From: Stichopus chloronotus
Taxonomy: Eukaryota > Echinodermata > Holothuroidea > Aspidochirotida > Stichopodidae
Assembly: GCA_021234535.1 (NCBI GenBank)
Contig: CM037833.1
Span: 5,726,709-5,790,708, forward strand
DNA: 64,000 bases
Direction: 5' to 3'
Made by a program: the position numbers and the translations under genes. The first letter of the stretch is position 1. Each line of letters begins with the position of its first letter. The notes under the pieces are model-generated. The model was not told the origin of the DNA and ran no database searches. It saw only the letters and a program-made list of their open reading frames with translations. Below, in pieces: positions 23,491 through 34,034 of the stretch.

Positions 23491-26400
23491 AACTTCAAAG
23501 ACAAGTGCGAAGTAAAAATTAGCTTTGCAAAAAATCTGGCATGACCTTGGACTGGAGTAAGATTTTAGGTGGTGTTTCTGGAAAGGGCTGTCCAAAGGAG
23601 GGCTGTTTGCTCAAATCCCTACTCCACACACAAAATTTAAGGTTTTGCCTTGTATATACAGTACTGAGAATACAGTCCTTAAACTTGCCCAATGTGTGGT
23701 CCAAATGAAGCCTTCTTGATATTGAGTCTCCCTCTACCCAATCATACACACACAAACTAGAGCAGCAATGCTGCAGTTGCTCAACCCTTCTGAAGTTAGG
23801 AAGTGTCCAGTTCAAAATTAATTTGGAACACATCTATGGTCCTAACATGGTTCATACTGTACACAAACTCATGTTGGGCTGGCCAGCACAAAAACACTGT
23901 TGACCTAGCAATTAACTTTCGCAGCTGGACCGTTTCAGGGATAAATCTTAGCTATATAACACTGCCCACAGGGGACAGGGATGAGAAAGTAGACTTCTAG
24001 TACATGCCACCAGTTTATGCAGGGCAGTGGCATAACCAGAGGGGGCTGTGAAATGTCTAATTGTCCCCTCCCACTGACCCAAATGAATTTGGTGAGTAAA
24101 AAAAATAGTGGATGAAAACCACACCATGCATTTTTTAAGTAAATGCTGCTAAATGGCGTGAAAAGGAAAGAATCTAGTTTGATGAAATGTGTAGGCTTTT
24201 GTTGACAAGAATGTTGCATCTATACTTAGTGAATCCCCCTGTAAGTGTCTGAATACATTCAACTGAACTAAACTAGAGCTATTAATGTTATCAAAAATTT
24301 ATCAACAATTTCTTTTTGTGGCTTTCACTCACCACCCTTGCAGAGACTGACCTTTTCGAAGTGTAAATTTCTAAATGTGATTTGTCAAAAATGAAGAATA
24401 CTTGGCCAAAATTCACAAGCTCTGGGAGGTTGGGAACTGCCAATTCCTGCACAATGCCAGGAACTTTTGGCAAAAATTTTAGTGGTATGCTACACTACAC
24501 TTAGAAAGTGCCATAATCACTTGTTCCCCCCCCCCCCCCTCTGAATAAAAAGTATGGCCAGGGAAACAGACCAGGGAAACAGCTGGTGAAGAACAATAAC
24601 CCCTCTGTATGCAATGTCCACACTGTCTGGGAACTTTGCCATCATGGTACATTAGTTGTGTACACAGTGGACACTGGATATCACAGGGAGTACAAGTAAT
24701 GCCCAAGAATAACAGTCAAAACAAAGTAACTGAAAACTGTCTTACACAAGCTTTAGCTTGAGGCTATTCATTTAAGGTAGTGAGCATGCCCCTCCAGATA
24801 AAGCTCACTTCAACTCACTACCACATAATATAACCACACAAATCAAGGGAGTGAGACTTCAAAAAGTATCTAGAGCAGAAGGAAAAATGATCAAAAGAGC
24901 CAAAAATAAAGACTTCCCTTTGTCCCATCATATAGTTAGGAACAACTTGTATTGCCATCCCAGTGTGGCACCTTCACTGCAAAATTTCAGAAAAATCCAC
25001 CAGTAACTGCAGGAGTAGGCTTTTGAAAAGAGAGACATTTTCTCCCCCTACAGTACCACATAAGCTCCACCCACACTTCGTGGGTTGGCCTAAAAACCCC
25101 ACATTATTCCCTGACAAAAGAATTCCACATCAAGTAAGAGACAACGCAGGTACGCTGGGCGTACTGTTGCAAGATAGTGTTGCGGTGTTGCGGTTGCAAG
25201 ATAGTTTTCTTCTAGTCATAACACTGGCACTCTGGACACCAAATAATATGGCTGATCCCTTAAAAGGTCGTGTGACATGAAAATGACACTTTTGAGTATT
25301 GCGTATTTGAGTATTGAAAATAAGCATTGATAATTAAGAGACAAAATGTAAAGGCTTACCAAAAGAAACACTGACATTGTGCAACACTCCATGTCACCTG
25401 CTTTGCATTTTCTCAAACTTTGAAAACTCGTATCTCAAAAACGGTAAAAGGTATAAACAAAATTCCAATGGATTTTCACTCAGGATTTTACTTTGCAACT
25501 TTTGCATGAAGGGTGCTGTTTTCTACAAGCATGTCGCACAACCTTTAACATCAGCTACAAATCAATTACATCTTTCCTGAAACTAGGGGTCCATCGGAAG
25601 TACATTTTTCAGACAGATTCATGACGAAAATACTGCTCCAGATGCTGCATCTCAGCATGAAATGCCATTTTTGAGGCACCATATTTTACAGACCCAACGT
25701 GGGAAGTCCTGGCATACTCCTGTACACATTGTATAGGCCTATGTAGTATGTACCATACAACAATTAGGGGGCTACACGATACAACAGTTCTCTAGGAATC
25801 TCACTGCTGGATAAATTTGTCTCCAAACTTGATAATCTATTTGACAAAAACCTTGATTGGATGGTTCAGGGTTCTTCCTGTCATTTTTGACAATCGTTAT
25901 ACTGTACAGCAACTATAAACAGTTTCCTTTGTTCTGTTTCAGGGATTACAAGCATTTTGTTACGTGCAGGAAGTAAAATTCAGGTCCAATGGGCAACGTA
26001 CGCTGTCAACGGGCCCCCTTTAAAAAGCTTAGCCCAACCCCATATGAATCATTTATAATCACCTTTTACAAAACTCCCAAATTTTTCAACTTTGCATTCA
26101 AAATTCCACGTCATCGATTTTAGACAGCATTTAAGATATTGCAGATACAGGAATTAAAAGTTTGAGACCTCTTCGGAAATTCTAAAGTTGAACTTCCTTA
26201 GGCCTAAGTGCGCATCAGATTCATACTGGTACATGATTAGCGAAGACAGTTCATACACATACTGTTTAGTGTAGCTCTACGAACAAACCTCTAGCTTTGC
26301 ATTGATACTACAGTTAGGCCTAAGTTACGGCGTTAATTTTCTGAAAGCCTAAACAATTTATACTGTACAATATATTGTACGAAAAACATTTAACACGTGT

Positions 26401-26771
26401 AATATTTATTCATAAAGACATCCTCACCTGATCTTGCGTCCTTCCCTTCAGCAAAAAACAACGTTAACGCGGATTGCCTTGACGGAATTCTCGCAGTGAT
26501 GTAGGGAACACATATATCGTAACGAAATTTGACAATAGAAACTGTGCGTACCCACGCCAACTTCTCTGTTTAAATACGGTACTGGCAAAACAGTCGTTTT
26601 TTATGCCTTGTTTAAAACAAGTCCGGTGGTAAACGAATAGACTACTGTAGAAAATTCCAACAAAAAATAGTGAACTCAACAGTTTGCGACTAAAATAAAA
26701 TTACAGAAATAAAAAAAGTAAATAACGGACGGGAGGACGAAAAGGCAGACAGACAGACGATTTATGATGTG
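23491..26771. other. No gene recognised
   Basis: Upstream of the DUF4806 gene start. It contains poly-C at 24526-24539, a possible hAT-like end CAGTGGCATAACCAGAGGG near 24024, and many short open frames. No exon with a recognised domain was found. The promoter of the DUF4806 gene should lie just to the right of 23490 but has no obvious TATA element. Confidence 0.4.
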
Positions 26772-26983
26772 CAGTGGCAGCGCCAGAATGTCAGACTGGG
26801 GGGGGGGCTGCAAACTGAGCGCAGAGGAAAATGTTGCGGGGCAAAGATTTTCGCGCTCGAAACCGCCTTAGGGCCCCTGGTGGGGTCCATGGGAAAATTG
26901 AAAAAAAATATTATTAATTTTTATATTATTTATTTTTTCGGTTGACCGTACTCCAAGGTTCCCAACTTTTTCTTTGGGACTAC

Positions 26984-27151
26984 TGTCGTGTCTTGGGGAT
27001 CTCATGAGTTCATCAAAGATCACACTAACACAAGTACTTAAAGTTGGTTAACAAGAGAAAGTTTACTCAAAATCACATTACTCACATTGTGAGTGTAAAC
27101 ATATCAATACATAAGAATACAAACATATGTAATAAGAATGATAACACTACA
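26984..27151 (-). repeat. 3' LTR of gypsy element
   Basis: 168 bp, TG...CA on the minus strand, ending in ACACGACA. It matches the LTR at 30922-31119 apart from a few substitutions and lacks a ~30-bp internal segment present there. The flanking 5-bp duplication ACTAC is at 26979-26983. The adjacent polypurine tract (minus strand GGGGGAGGGT) covers 27152-27161. Confidence 0.92.
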
Positions 27152-27219
27152 ACCCTCCCCCTGTAAAATAGAAGTACAAAACTCTTCTTGATAACATCAA
27201 ACAACAAAAATATTTTTTT

Positions 27220-28275
27220 CTACAAATCAAACACTTTCTTTGGTTTGGGTTGTCTTTGAGACCTACGGAGGACAGGATGTTGGGTTCCCATCTCTTGAGC
27301 GATTGAGGTCGCTGGAGGAGGTAGGGCCTTGGGTGTATCCGAGGGTACTGGCGGAGTCATTGGGAGGACTGAAGTCAGATCCCTGAGTTCATCTGAATCA
27401 GAACTTGTGAACTGTCTATGAGGAATTTCACTTTCAAAGCTCTGCCCTGTCTTGGTGCCAACACCTTTCTTCTTAATCTGGTTAATGTGGCGTTTCCAAA
27501 TATTATTTTCCACTTGAACCTTGTAAGTGAGCGGACCAAGTATCTCCACCACTTCACCTTCTACCCAACGTTCAGTGTTCTGTCTATAATCCCTAACCAT
27601 GATTAACTCTCCCGAGTGCAGTTGTCGGGGCAATGTTTTAATTTCATCCCCCTTTTGCCTTTTTCTGATTGATCTTGCCAGATCTGGTCTCAAATGATCA
27701 AGACGAGTTCCAATTTCCCTCCCCATAAATCTTTTAGCAGGGGTCTCCCTGGTGACTGTATGTGGTGTAGATCTATAGGACAGTAAGAATCTGGCCACTT
27801 TGGTTGGAATTGAGCCAGCATCATGTTTGGCAGCTTTCATTGCCATCTTGAAAGTTTTCACAAATCTCTCCGCTTCACCATTTGAGGCAGGGTGTCTGGG
27901 AGGGGATTTAACATGTCTAATTGCATTCTCCTTCAAGAAAGTCTCGAATTCCTTTGATATAAATTGAGGGCCGTTGTCGGAAACTAACTGTTCAGGAAGC
28001 CCCCAGGTTGCAAATATTTTGCGTAGTGCCGATATAGTGCACTCTGTGGTAGTGCCGTCCATAACGACTACATCTGCCCACTTTGAATAGGCATCTATGA
28101 TGAGCAAGTACATCTTTCCTAGGAAAGAGCCGGCATGGTCCACATGTACCCTCTCCCCGGGACCAAGGGGATATATCGAGGGATTTACTGGGGCCTTGAC
28201 TGGATCAGTCTGTTGTGAGCACACATTATTCTTAGTTCGTGCAATTGGTATTGTTAGAATGAAGCCACTGGCCAA
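27220..28275 (-). pseudogene. Gypsy integrase
   Basis: 351-codon open frame. The DDE core is visible: VHVDHAGSF with the first Asp, VSDNGPQFISKEF with the second, and the Glu in SNGEAERFVKTF 35 residues later. A chromodomain-like or GPY/F-type C-terminus follows (VEILGPLTYKVQV), then a Pro/Ser-rich tail ending PKPKKVFDL. The start is not natural: the frame begins inside a 21-bp inverted repeat that has replaced the end of the zinc-binding (HHCC) region, so the N-terminal integrase domain is in another frame in the neighbouring fragment (28254-28796). Confidence 0.88.
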
Positions 28276-28800
28276 AAAACATGCATTCTGGACAATGGCT
28301 TCATTCTAACAATACCAATATGCTGTTTGTGCAATTCATTCAAAATTACTTCTTTCAATCTGTTTGGGATCACGACTCTTAAACCCCACAACAGACATCC
28401 CTGTTCCATTGTTAGTTCATCCTTCTTGTTCTTCCAATAACTATACTCCTCATTCAGATCATCAGGCCAACCATGAACAGTGAAATGAAGCACTTTGGAG
28501 AGATGCTTATCCCGCATTGTTTCCCTTTTGATCCTATCAGCACTGGTGGGCAATTTTTCAACCTGTGGTTTGTTCAATGCGTTTGCCTCATTAGTCCAAA
28601 ATATTGAAAAATCTGTGTCACCTGACTGATTGTTACCACGCACAGGCAGCCTAGACAGAAAATCAGCATTTGAATTTTCTTTTGTGGATCGATACTTAAT
28701 GTCATAATTGTACGAACTAAGAATAATCGCCCAGCGCTGAAGTCTTGACACTGCAAGCACTGGTATGCCCTTCTTGGGCCCAAATATTAAGCTCAAGGGC
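28254..28800 (-). pseudogene. Gypsy RNase H C-terminus and integrase zinc-binding region
   Basis: Shows VSRLQRWAIILSSYNYDIKY and NADFLSRLP, the end of the Ty3/gypsy RNase H, then the start of the integrase zinc finger ELHKQHIGIVRMKPL..MHVFWP. It stops at a codon created inside the inverted repeat at 28248-28318. Upstream, an in-frame stop and a deletion remove most of RNase H. Confidence 0.8.
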
Positions 28801-28903
28801 TTGTTATCTGTTACTAAAGTGATGGCTAAAGCCTCTCTTTCTAATTGTGATTAATTTCTCTCTGCCTGAGTGAGAGATCGAGGGGCATAGGCTATAGGCC
28901 TCT

Positions 28904-29511
28904 CTACCCCATCAATGATGTGAGATCTTCACACTCTGGAGTCCACACAAAGTTTTTGTCCCCTTTTAGTTCATTCAGTGTGGCCATTACTGTTGCAAGA
29001 CTAGGTAGTAATTGTCGATAGTAGCTAATAAGGCCACATAACGAGTGTAGCTCTGGCTGATTGGTGGGACTTGGAGCATTTGTTATGGCCTCCACCTTTG
29101 ATTGTGTGGGTGCGATCCCTTCAGCATTTAGTACATATGCTCTTCATTACTACCTGTTACAATAAGATCATCCACATAACAAACAACGCCCTTTAATCCT
29201 TTAATTTCTTGGAAGATGGCCGTGGCACTGGCAACGCCGAACGGCAGCCTTGTGTACCTAAATAATCCAAGGTGAGTGTTAATACACACATAATCCCTTG
29301 AAGACTCATCAATCTCTAACTGTTGATATGCATGAGTGAGATTTAATTTTTGTAAATAACTCATTCGCCTTGGGAAGGGGGTATCCACCGTAACCTTATA
29401 GTCTCCACAGACTCGAACACTACCATCAGGCTTCCTAACTGGAACAATAGGTGCAGCCCAGGTGGAGTAATCTACCTTTTCAAGTACCCCAAATTTGACC
29501 ATTCTTTCCAA
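28904..29511 (-). pseudogene. Gypsy reverse transcriptase, internally deleted
   Basis: Palm motifs are visible: [52 protein letters not shown] and the catalytic [12 protein letters not shown]. Sequence normally found between VTVDTPFPR and the LNLTHAY motif, and just before the YVDD box, is missing. The thumb or connection segment ELHSLCGLISYYRQLLPSL continues in a second frame to 28904. Confidence 0.85.
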
Positions 29512-29982
29512 CTCTCATAACCCGAGATGGAGTCTGTCACGTTGGTCACGTGATTCACTTTAAGAACCGTCTTCCAGTCTACTCTTAGCACTGATAGCCA
29601 GTCACGCCCCAATAGGCTTGGACTGTTGACCTTGATCACTATTAAAGGTAGAACACACTTTTACCTTAATTGCACCACACAAGCCAATTTTTTGCCCTGT
29701 TACTGTCTTCAGGACAACTGCGGCTGATCTCAGTTTCACCTCTGAGAATTTTTGCTTATATTCCTCATATGATATTATTGACTTTCCACTACCAGTGTCT
29801 ATTTCCATGTTCATACGCTTATTGTTTGCTTTGACCCTTACCATGAGTGGCTCATCAGTATCACTGCTTTCTTCACAGACTTTAATGGTGTACACTGGCC
29901 AAGCTCCTTTACTGCTATCCATGTCACTCTTACTATCGCCATCACCAACGGAATCCTCAGATTTCTCTTTCAAATGCTTCAC
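29512..29982 (-). pseudogene. Gypsy aspartic protease region
   Basis: Shows the retropepsin active site MEIDTGSGKSIIS and, after a frame change, the downstream LLGRDWL motif. An acidic linker separates it from the gag zinc knuckles. Sequence between LLGRDWL and the reverse transcriptase is shorter than usual. Confidence 0.75.
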
Positions 29983-30625
29983 TTTTGAGTCCCACTTCTT
30001 GCTGCTTTCTGTGTACGTGCACCTCGGTACTGACTACCTAGATGTCCCTTTCTTCCACATTTGCTGCATGCTGCATTTTTGAATCGACAATCTTTCTTGA
30101 TATGTCCCGACTTTCCACAACAAAAACACTTCACAAACTCCATGTTTAAAATGTTCATTGTTGATGTTCCGGTTGCGCTTCTCACCATCGCCGTGTTTGC
30201 TGTGGCTGTTTCCAAACTTACTGCCTCACTGAACGCTCTCTCCAAGGTCAGCTTGTCATCATGCGCGAAAAGGCTACTCGCTAGTCTCTTCAACTCAGCG
30301 AGGTATTGGGTAACACTTTCCCCAGTTGCTTGCTTCCTCGCATAAAATTTAAATCTTTCCGCCATAGCTGGAGGTGTTGGGCTGAAATGCGCTTAAAGGT
30401 CATTTCTGACGGTTTATTCGGGGAAAGTAAATCTTTGAGAAGGCTGTACGTCTTACTCCCCATTGCTGCTATGAAGACTGCAACTTTCTTTTGGTCGGTG
30501 TTGACATCATTAACAATGAAATACTGCTCCAGTTTCTCACAATAGGAACTCCACTGCTCCTCGACCGCATTGAATGCCTCAAGTGTAATAGTTGCCATTT
30601 TAGTTTTGGTGGTTTTTCTCCCCAA
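29979..30625 (-). pseudogene. Gypsy gag with zinc knuckles
   Basis: Two overlapping frames. The first begins with a capsid-like segment (WSSYCEKLEQYFIVNDV, KTYSLLKDLLSP). The second holds RKQATGESVTQYLAELKRLA and two zinc knuckles: CFCCGKSGHIKKDC is intact (CX2CX4HX4C), while the second, CSKCGRKGHLGSQY, has Tyr in place of the last Cys. A one-base shift separates the frames near 30320. Confidence 0.82.
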
Positions 30626-30921
30626 AGTCTTATTAACTCCTGGTCTCTTTGATTCCTAGGACTGTAGGACTAGGAGGCTGACACTCACAGTCACACGCAA
30701 ATAAGACTACACAGTCCAACACGGTAGTATAGCGACTTAATCACAGCACAGTGCATACACTACACAGTTACACATGCACATTTCCAATGCATGGTCACAC
30801 ATTTAGAAATCTCGAACAATCTTCACCATCACAGGGATTTTCCGGCTCTTGTTTCTTTGAGACGACTTCTGATAGCGGAAACCATTTATAAGCTACTTCG
30901 ATCCCATCTTCGTCGCCATTT

Positions 30922-31119
30922 TGTCGTGTCTTGGGGATCTCATGAGTTCACCAAAGATCACACTAACACAAGTACTTAGAGTTGGTTAACAAGAGAAAGT
31001 TTATTCAAAATCACATTACCCACATTGTGAGTGTAAACATATCAAAGATGGATACTTGCGAGAGATACATTAAACAACATAAGAATACAAACATATGTAA
31101 TAAGAATGATAACACTACA
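30922..31119 (-). repeat. 5' LTR of gypsy element
   Basis: 198 bp, partner of 26984-27151. It has about 30 extra bp (around 31046-31077) relative to the other LTR and is followed by the duplicated target ACTAC. The few mismatches between LTRs point to a moderately recent insertion. Confidence 0.92.
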
Positions 31120-31849
31120 ACTACCATTTCACATTTACGCGGTGCCACCGAGTACACACACTCACACACATAGGCTACATACACTTCCATTACATTTCAG
31201 TCATATCTCTTCCTTTAGTCATAAACTAATATTATCCTGGCATTTAGATACTTGGCAGAAAATCGGTCCACAATTTCATTGAGGTCAACGGCAAGAGCTC
31301 ATTCACAGCCCGCCGTACTATTTTTGGAGGGGATTAAAATAACTCTGGTCATTGCACAAGTAATAAAATAGGCCTACAGCTTATTTCAGTAAATGATTTA
31401 CTTTCTACTAGTAATAAAAGGTGAGGCCAACTATTAACACATTTACTATGATGCAGCCAACGACATTCCTATATTTAGGAAAACAAGCACCTACCCGCCC
31501 TTCCCTTATGCTGGACGGTAAACATTCCAGAAAAAATGGCATAACCAGGCTGGCCTACTGTTGAAGTGGCTACAGGGCATGATATGAAAACTGGCAGCCT
31601 ATGTAACATAAATTAGGCGTTTATCAATCATGGTTCCCCGGAAGCTGTTGTTATTCAGTCCAATGCCACTGAATAGTTTTGTAAATTAATTTTGGATGAG
31701 TACAAAATCTGATTGGGAGGGGTAGAGCAACTGGGGGTGGGGGAAAGTGGGGGCAAGGAAACAATCTGTAGGGGCAAATGCCCCTTCATGCCCCCCCTCG
31801 TAGCGCCGCCACTGATGATGTGCTATAAATCATGGATCATTTAAATTTG

Positions 31850-32079
31850 ATCAGATTCTTGACGTCAGGGTAACGTCTGTAGAATGACCAGCAAAAACTA
31901 CTCAAACATCATACGTTAATATGACGTCCAAGTGACGTCATTGGAAAGTACAGTTTGCAGAGATCACCATGGTCATTTTCTGACGTCATATGGACGTCAC
32001 TTTGTGGTCACCGTGGTGACCACATGACCAGTTGTGACAAGAAAGTGACGTCAGTGTGACGTATTGCTTGCTATCAGGG
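31850..32079 (-). mobile_element. TGACGTCA-rich element, right end
   Basis: Contains at least five TGACGTCA or near-identical CRE-like words in 220 bp, plus the palindrome GGTCACCGTGGTGACC. It ends CTTGCTATCAGGG at 32079, the inverse of the start of the element at 17423, and is directly followed by LINE sequence starting TACCTTTG. No coding content. Confidence 0.55.
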
Positions 32080-32261
32080 TACCTTTGTTGGGGCCTCCAT
32101 AGAGCTGCCCGTATGGAGAAGACCGTTGTAATATTGTATTTAGGGTAGAGGGGCGGCCTGCGGACGTCGTCTTGGCTACGATGGGGGGGGGGAGGTTAGG
32201 TTGAGGGTTGAGTCCGACTTTGCTCGTTTGTCTAATCGCCGTTTGGCAGGCGGTGGGGTCC
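32080..32261 (+). mobile_element. LINE 3'-UTR fragment
   Basis: Matches the 3'-UTR of the minus-strand LINE (reverse of 38600-38770). Shared landmarks are GGCCTCCATA, TTGTAATATTGTATTTAGGG, GGCCTGCGGACGTCGTC and GTTTGGCAG. It begins at the LINE position where the copy at 17422 is interrupted. Confidence 0.8.
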
Positions 32262-32469
32262 TGTACATAATTTTCTGTCTCATCATAGTTAATATATACC
32301 TCCCCTGGTTGGGAAACGTTACGTAAACCATATACGCAAACCGAAGAGGCCGAGTAGCTATGTTGAGACCTTCATAAAAGTGCATGACGTGACACCGATC
32401 GATCGAGCAGCGACATGGCTTCATTAAAAGAATAGTCCAGGATGGGTCCATTTAATTCATCAAAATGGC

Positions 32470-32640
32470 GAAAAATATAAAAGTCCAACGTGGAACTTTT
32501 GTAAGTCTCCGTTTTTCTGTCTACGAAAAACAACGGTTAAAAAAGCACAAAATTTTCTGAAGGCATCGAACAAGGCTGTGACGTTTAACTCTCACTTGCG
32601 CTACCTTATGTCAACTAGATTGACCGTTAACCATCATAAA
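32470..32640 (+). repeat. Dispersed repeat, partner of 12358-12525
   Basis: Same non-coding family as the minus-strand copy at 12.4 kb, with AGTCCAACGTG, TTGTAAGTCTCC, AAAATTTTCTGAAGGCATCG and GACGTTTAACTCTCACTT. Confidence 0.6.
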
Positions 32641-32856
32641 ATAGATCCACGTTAATACTTTGTGATAGCCGGCGCGGCCATAGCTAGATGCATGCACCGT
32701 GTATGCAGGGGCCACACGATCGGTATCGTGTGCCGTGTACATCAAGACGAGTGCGGCTTTTCGTGCGATTCATAGCAGAGTTTGTTACCCATTTCAACCA
32801 GGATCTCATTTAAACCGCGGTTTCAACCGCTTGTAATATGTCCACGATCGATAATA

Positions 32857-34034
32857 ATGGAGCAAGCACCACAGCCTTACATGTTTCAGCCTATTCGTCG
32901 GAGGTCGGCTGCTGCAGGTGCTACGGGTAGTAGTTCCACTACAGTAGACTCTACACGTGCAACTCGTGTGTAGTAATGCAATCAGAGATTGCGTGCGTTT
33001 GCTGTCATGAAATTGCAGCACTTAATAAACAGTCATTCCGATTTGTCTTCGCTGACCCTGAACAGAGCAGTGTTAAGGGCAACCTATATTATGCAGCGGT
33101 GTGTCAGAGGTGACACAAAAAACGTACCCACTGTCCTCGAAAACAGGTATGCATTCATTACTTGAAAAGAAATTAAAGTGAAAATGTATCCACTGTTGTC
33201 CTTAGTATCATGCTTTACAACCAATTATTTGTAGGGGGAAGGGACAGGTAACACTGGAATTCCCAAAGGGAAGACGTCCAGCCCTATATAAACAGTACAG
33301 CATCATGAAAATATTCTGTTTCTGAGGGGGCAGACCATATATAGTAGCAAATGTGTATTGGACTGGTTCAATCACAAAAGCGTAAGAAATTATTGTCCTG
33401 AATTTATGGTAATAAGTAATGATTTTTCAATAGGCAATGTTTGCAAGCATTATTCGGTTTTTACCCCTTCAAATGGCTAACAAGGTTTCCTGTCAGACCA
33501 GTCTGATTTTAGGCAATTTCCAACACAAATTGCCCCCCCCCCCTTGATTGGCGTACAAAAGCTACAGACTGGCATACAGTACATTGAAATAATTAAACGT
33601 TTACAGGCATCTGCCATGCAAAAAAGTGACATTCAGTCTGGCTGTCAGACCTTGGTAATTTTGTTAAAATTTACAGATGCACCCCGACGCTTTCAATGGA
33701 AAAGGTTCCTTAATTGGTAAATGTTATTTTTTGATCACACACTGTACTCATGCACTTGCTGCATGCAATGATGCCCTTGTAAGTGTAACCAAATTAAGCT
33801 GCCACATGCATGTACTCTATGTGTACATTCTCTTAAATTTTTTTTCTTTTTTGCAGGAAATACAGAATATTTACAGCATGGGCACATGAGCCTCTTGGAA
33901 AGAAAAACCGTCAAGTCATCCCGCCATGTGTAGTGAATGTGATACTGAATGAATTTCCAGAAGACGATGGTAACTATGCAGGATTCCAGCATCCAGAAAC
34001 TTCAGAAATTCAAAAAGCATTACAATTAGACTGA
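32857..34034 (+). CDS. Standalone P2X7 C-terminal (P2RX7_C) protein, two exons, frame-shifted
   Basis: Exon 1, 32857-33146, starts MEQAPQPYMFQP. It then reads, in a shifted frame, CNSCVVMQSEIACVCCHEIA (the Cys-rich zinc-binding signature), and back in the first frame AVLRATYIMQRCV. Donor is CAG|GTATGC. Exon 2, 33857-34034, follows a TTTTTTGCAG acceptor in matching phase: KYRIFTAWAHEPLGKKNRQV, IPPCVVNVILNEFPEDDG, ending at TGA. These are the motifs of the intracellular P2X7 receptor C-terminal ballast domain, here without the ion-channel part. Invertebrate genomes often hold such standalone genes; their role is unknown. The two compensating shifts in exon 1 are either sequence errors or decay. 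A second copy with the same intron position is at 46190-47387. Confidence 0.72.

Larger units (their letters stand above)
26979..31124 (-). mobile_element. Decayed Ty3/gypsy LTR retrotransposon
   Basis: Two LTRs, exact 5-bp target duplication ACTAC (26979-26983 and 31120-31124), a polypurine tract next to the 3' LTR, and a candidate primer-binding site TGGCGACGAAGATGGG just inside the 5' LTR. Gene order on the minus strand is gag, protease, reverse transcriptase, RNase H, integrase, the Ty3/gypsy order. Internal deletions (in the reverse transcriptase palm and between RT and RNase H), stops and frameshifts show it cannot be autonomous. Full length is 4.1 kb, short for the family. It is inserted inside a hAT element. 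Confidence 0.92.
26764..31822. mobile_element. Non-autonomous hAT element hosting a gypsy insertion
   Basis: The left end CAGTGGCAGCGCCA starts at 26772. The right end, read in reverse, is CAGTGGCGGCGCTA and stops at 31814. The 8 bases outside each end are identical: ATGATGTG at 26764-26771 and at 31815-31822. CAG-start inverted repeats with 8-bp duplications are diagnostic of hAT. Without the gypsy insertion (26984-31119) the element is about 0.9 kb and encodes no transposase. Confidence 0.85.

Noticed and set aside
24479..24706. Cysteine-rich minus-strand frame with several CXXC pairs
   Set aside because: Spacing does not fit a zinc-finger family I know, and the frame runs into a poly-G tract.
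32176..32451. 91-codon minus-strand open frame rich in Pro, Arg and Lys
   Set aside because: It runs antisense through the LINE 3'-UTR; similar frames appear wherever that UTR occurs.
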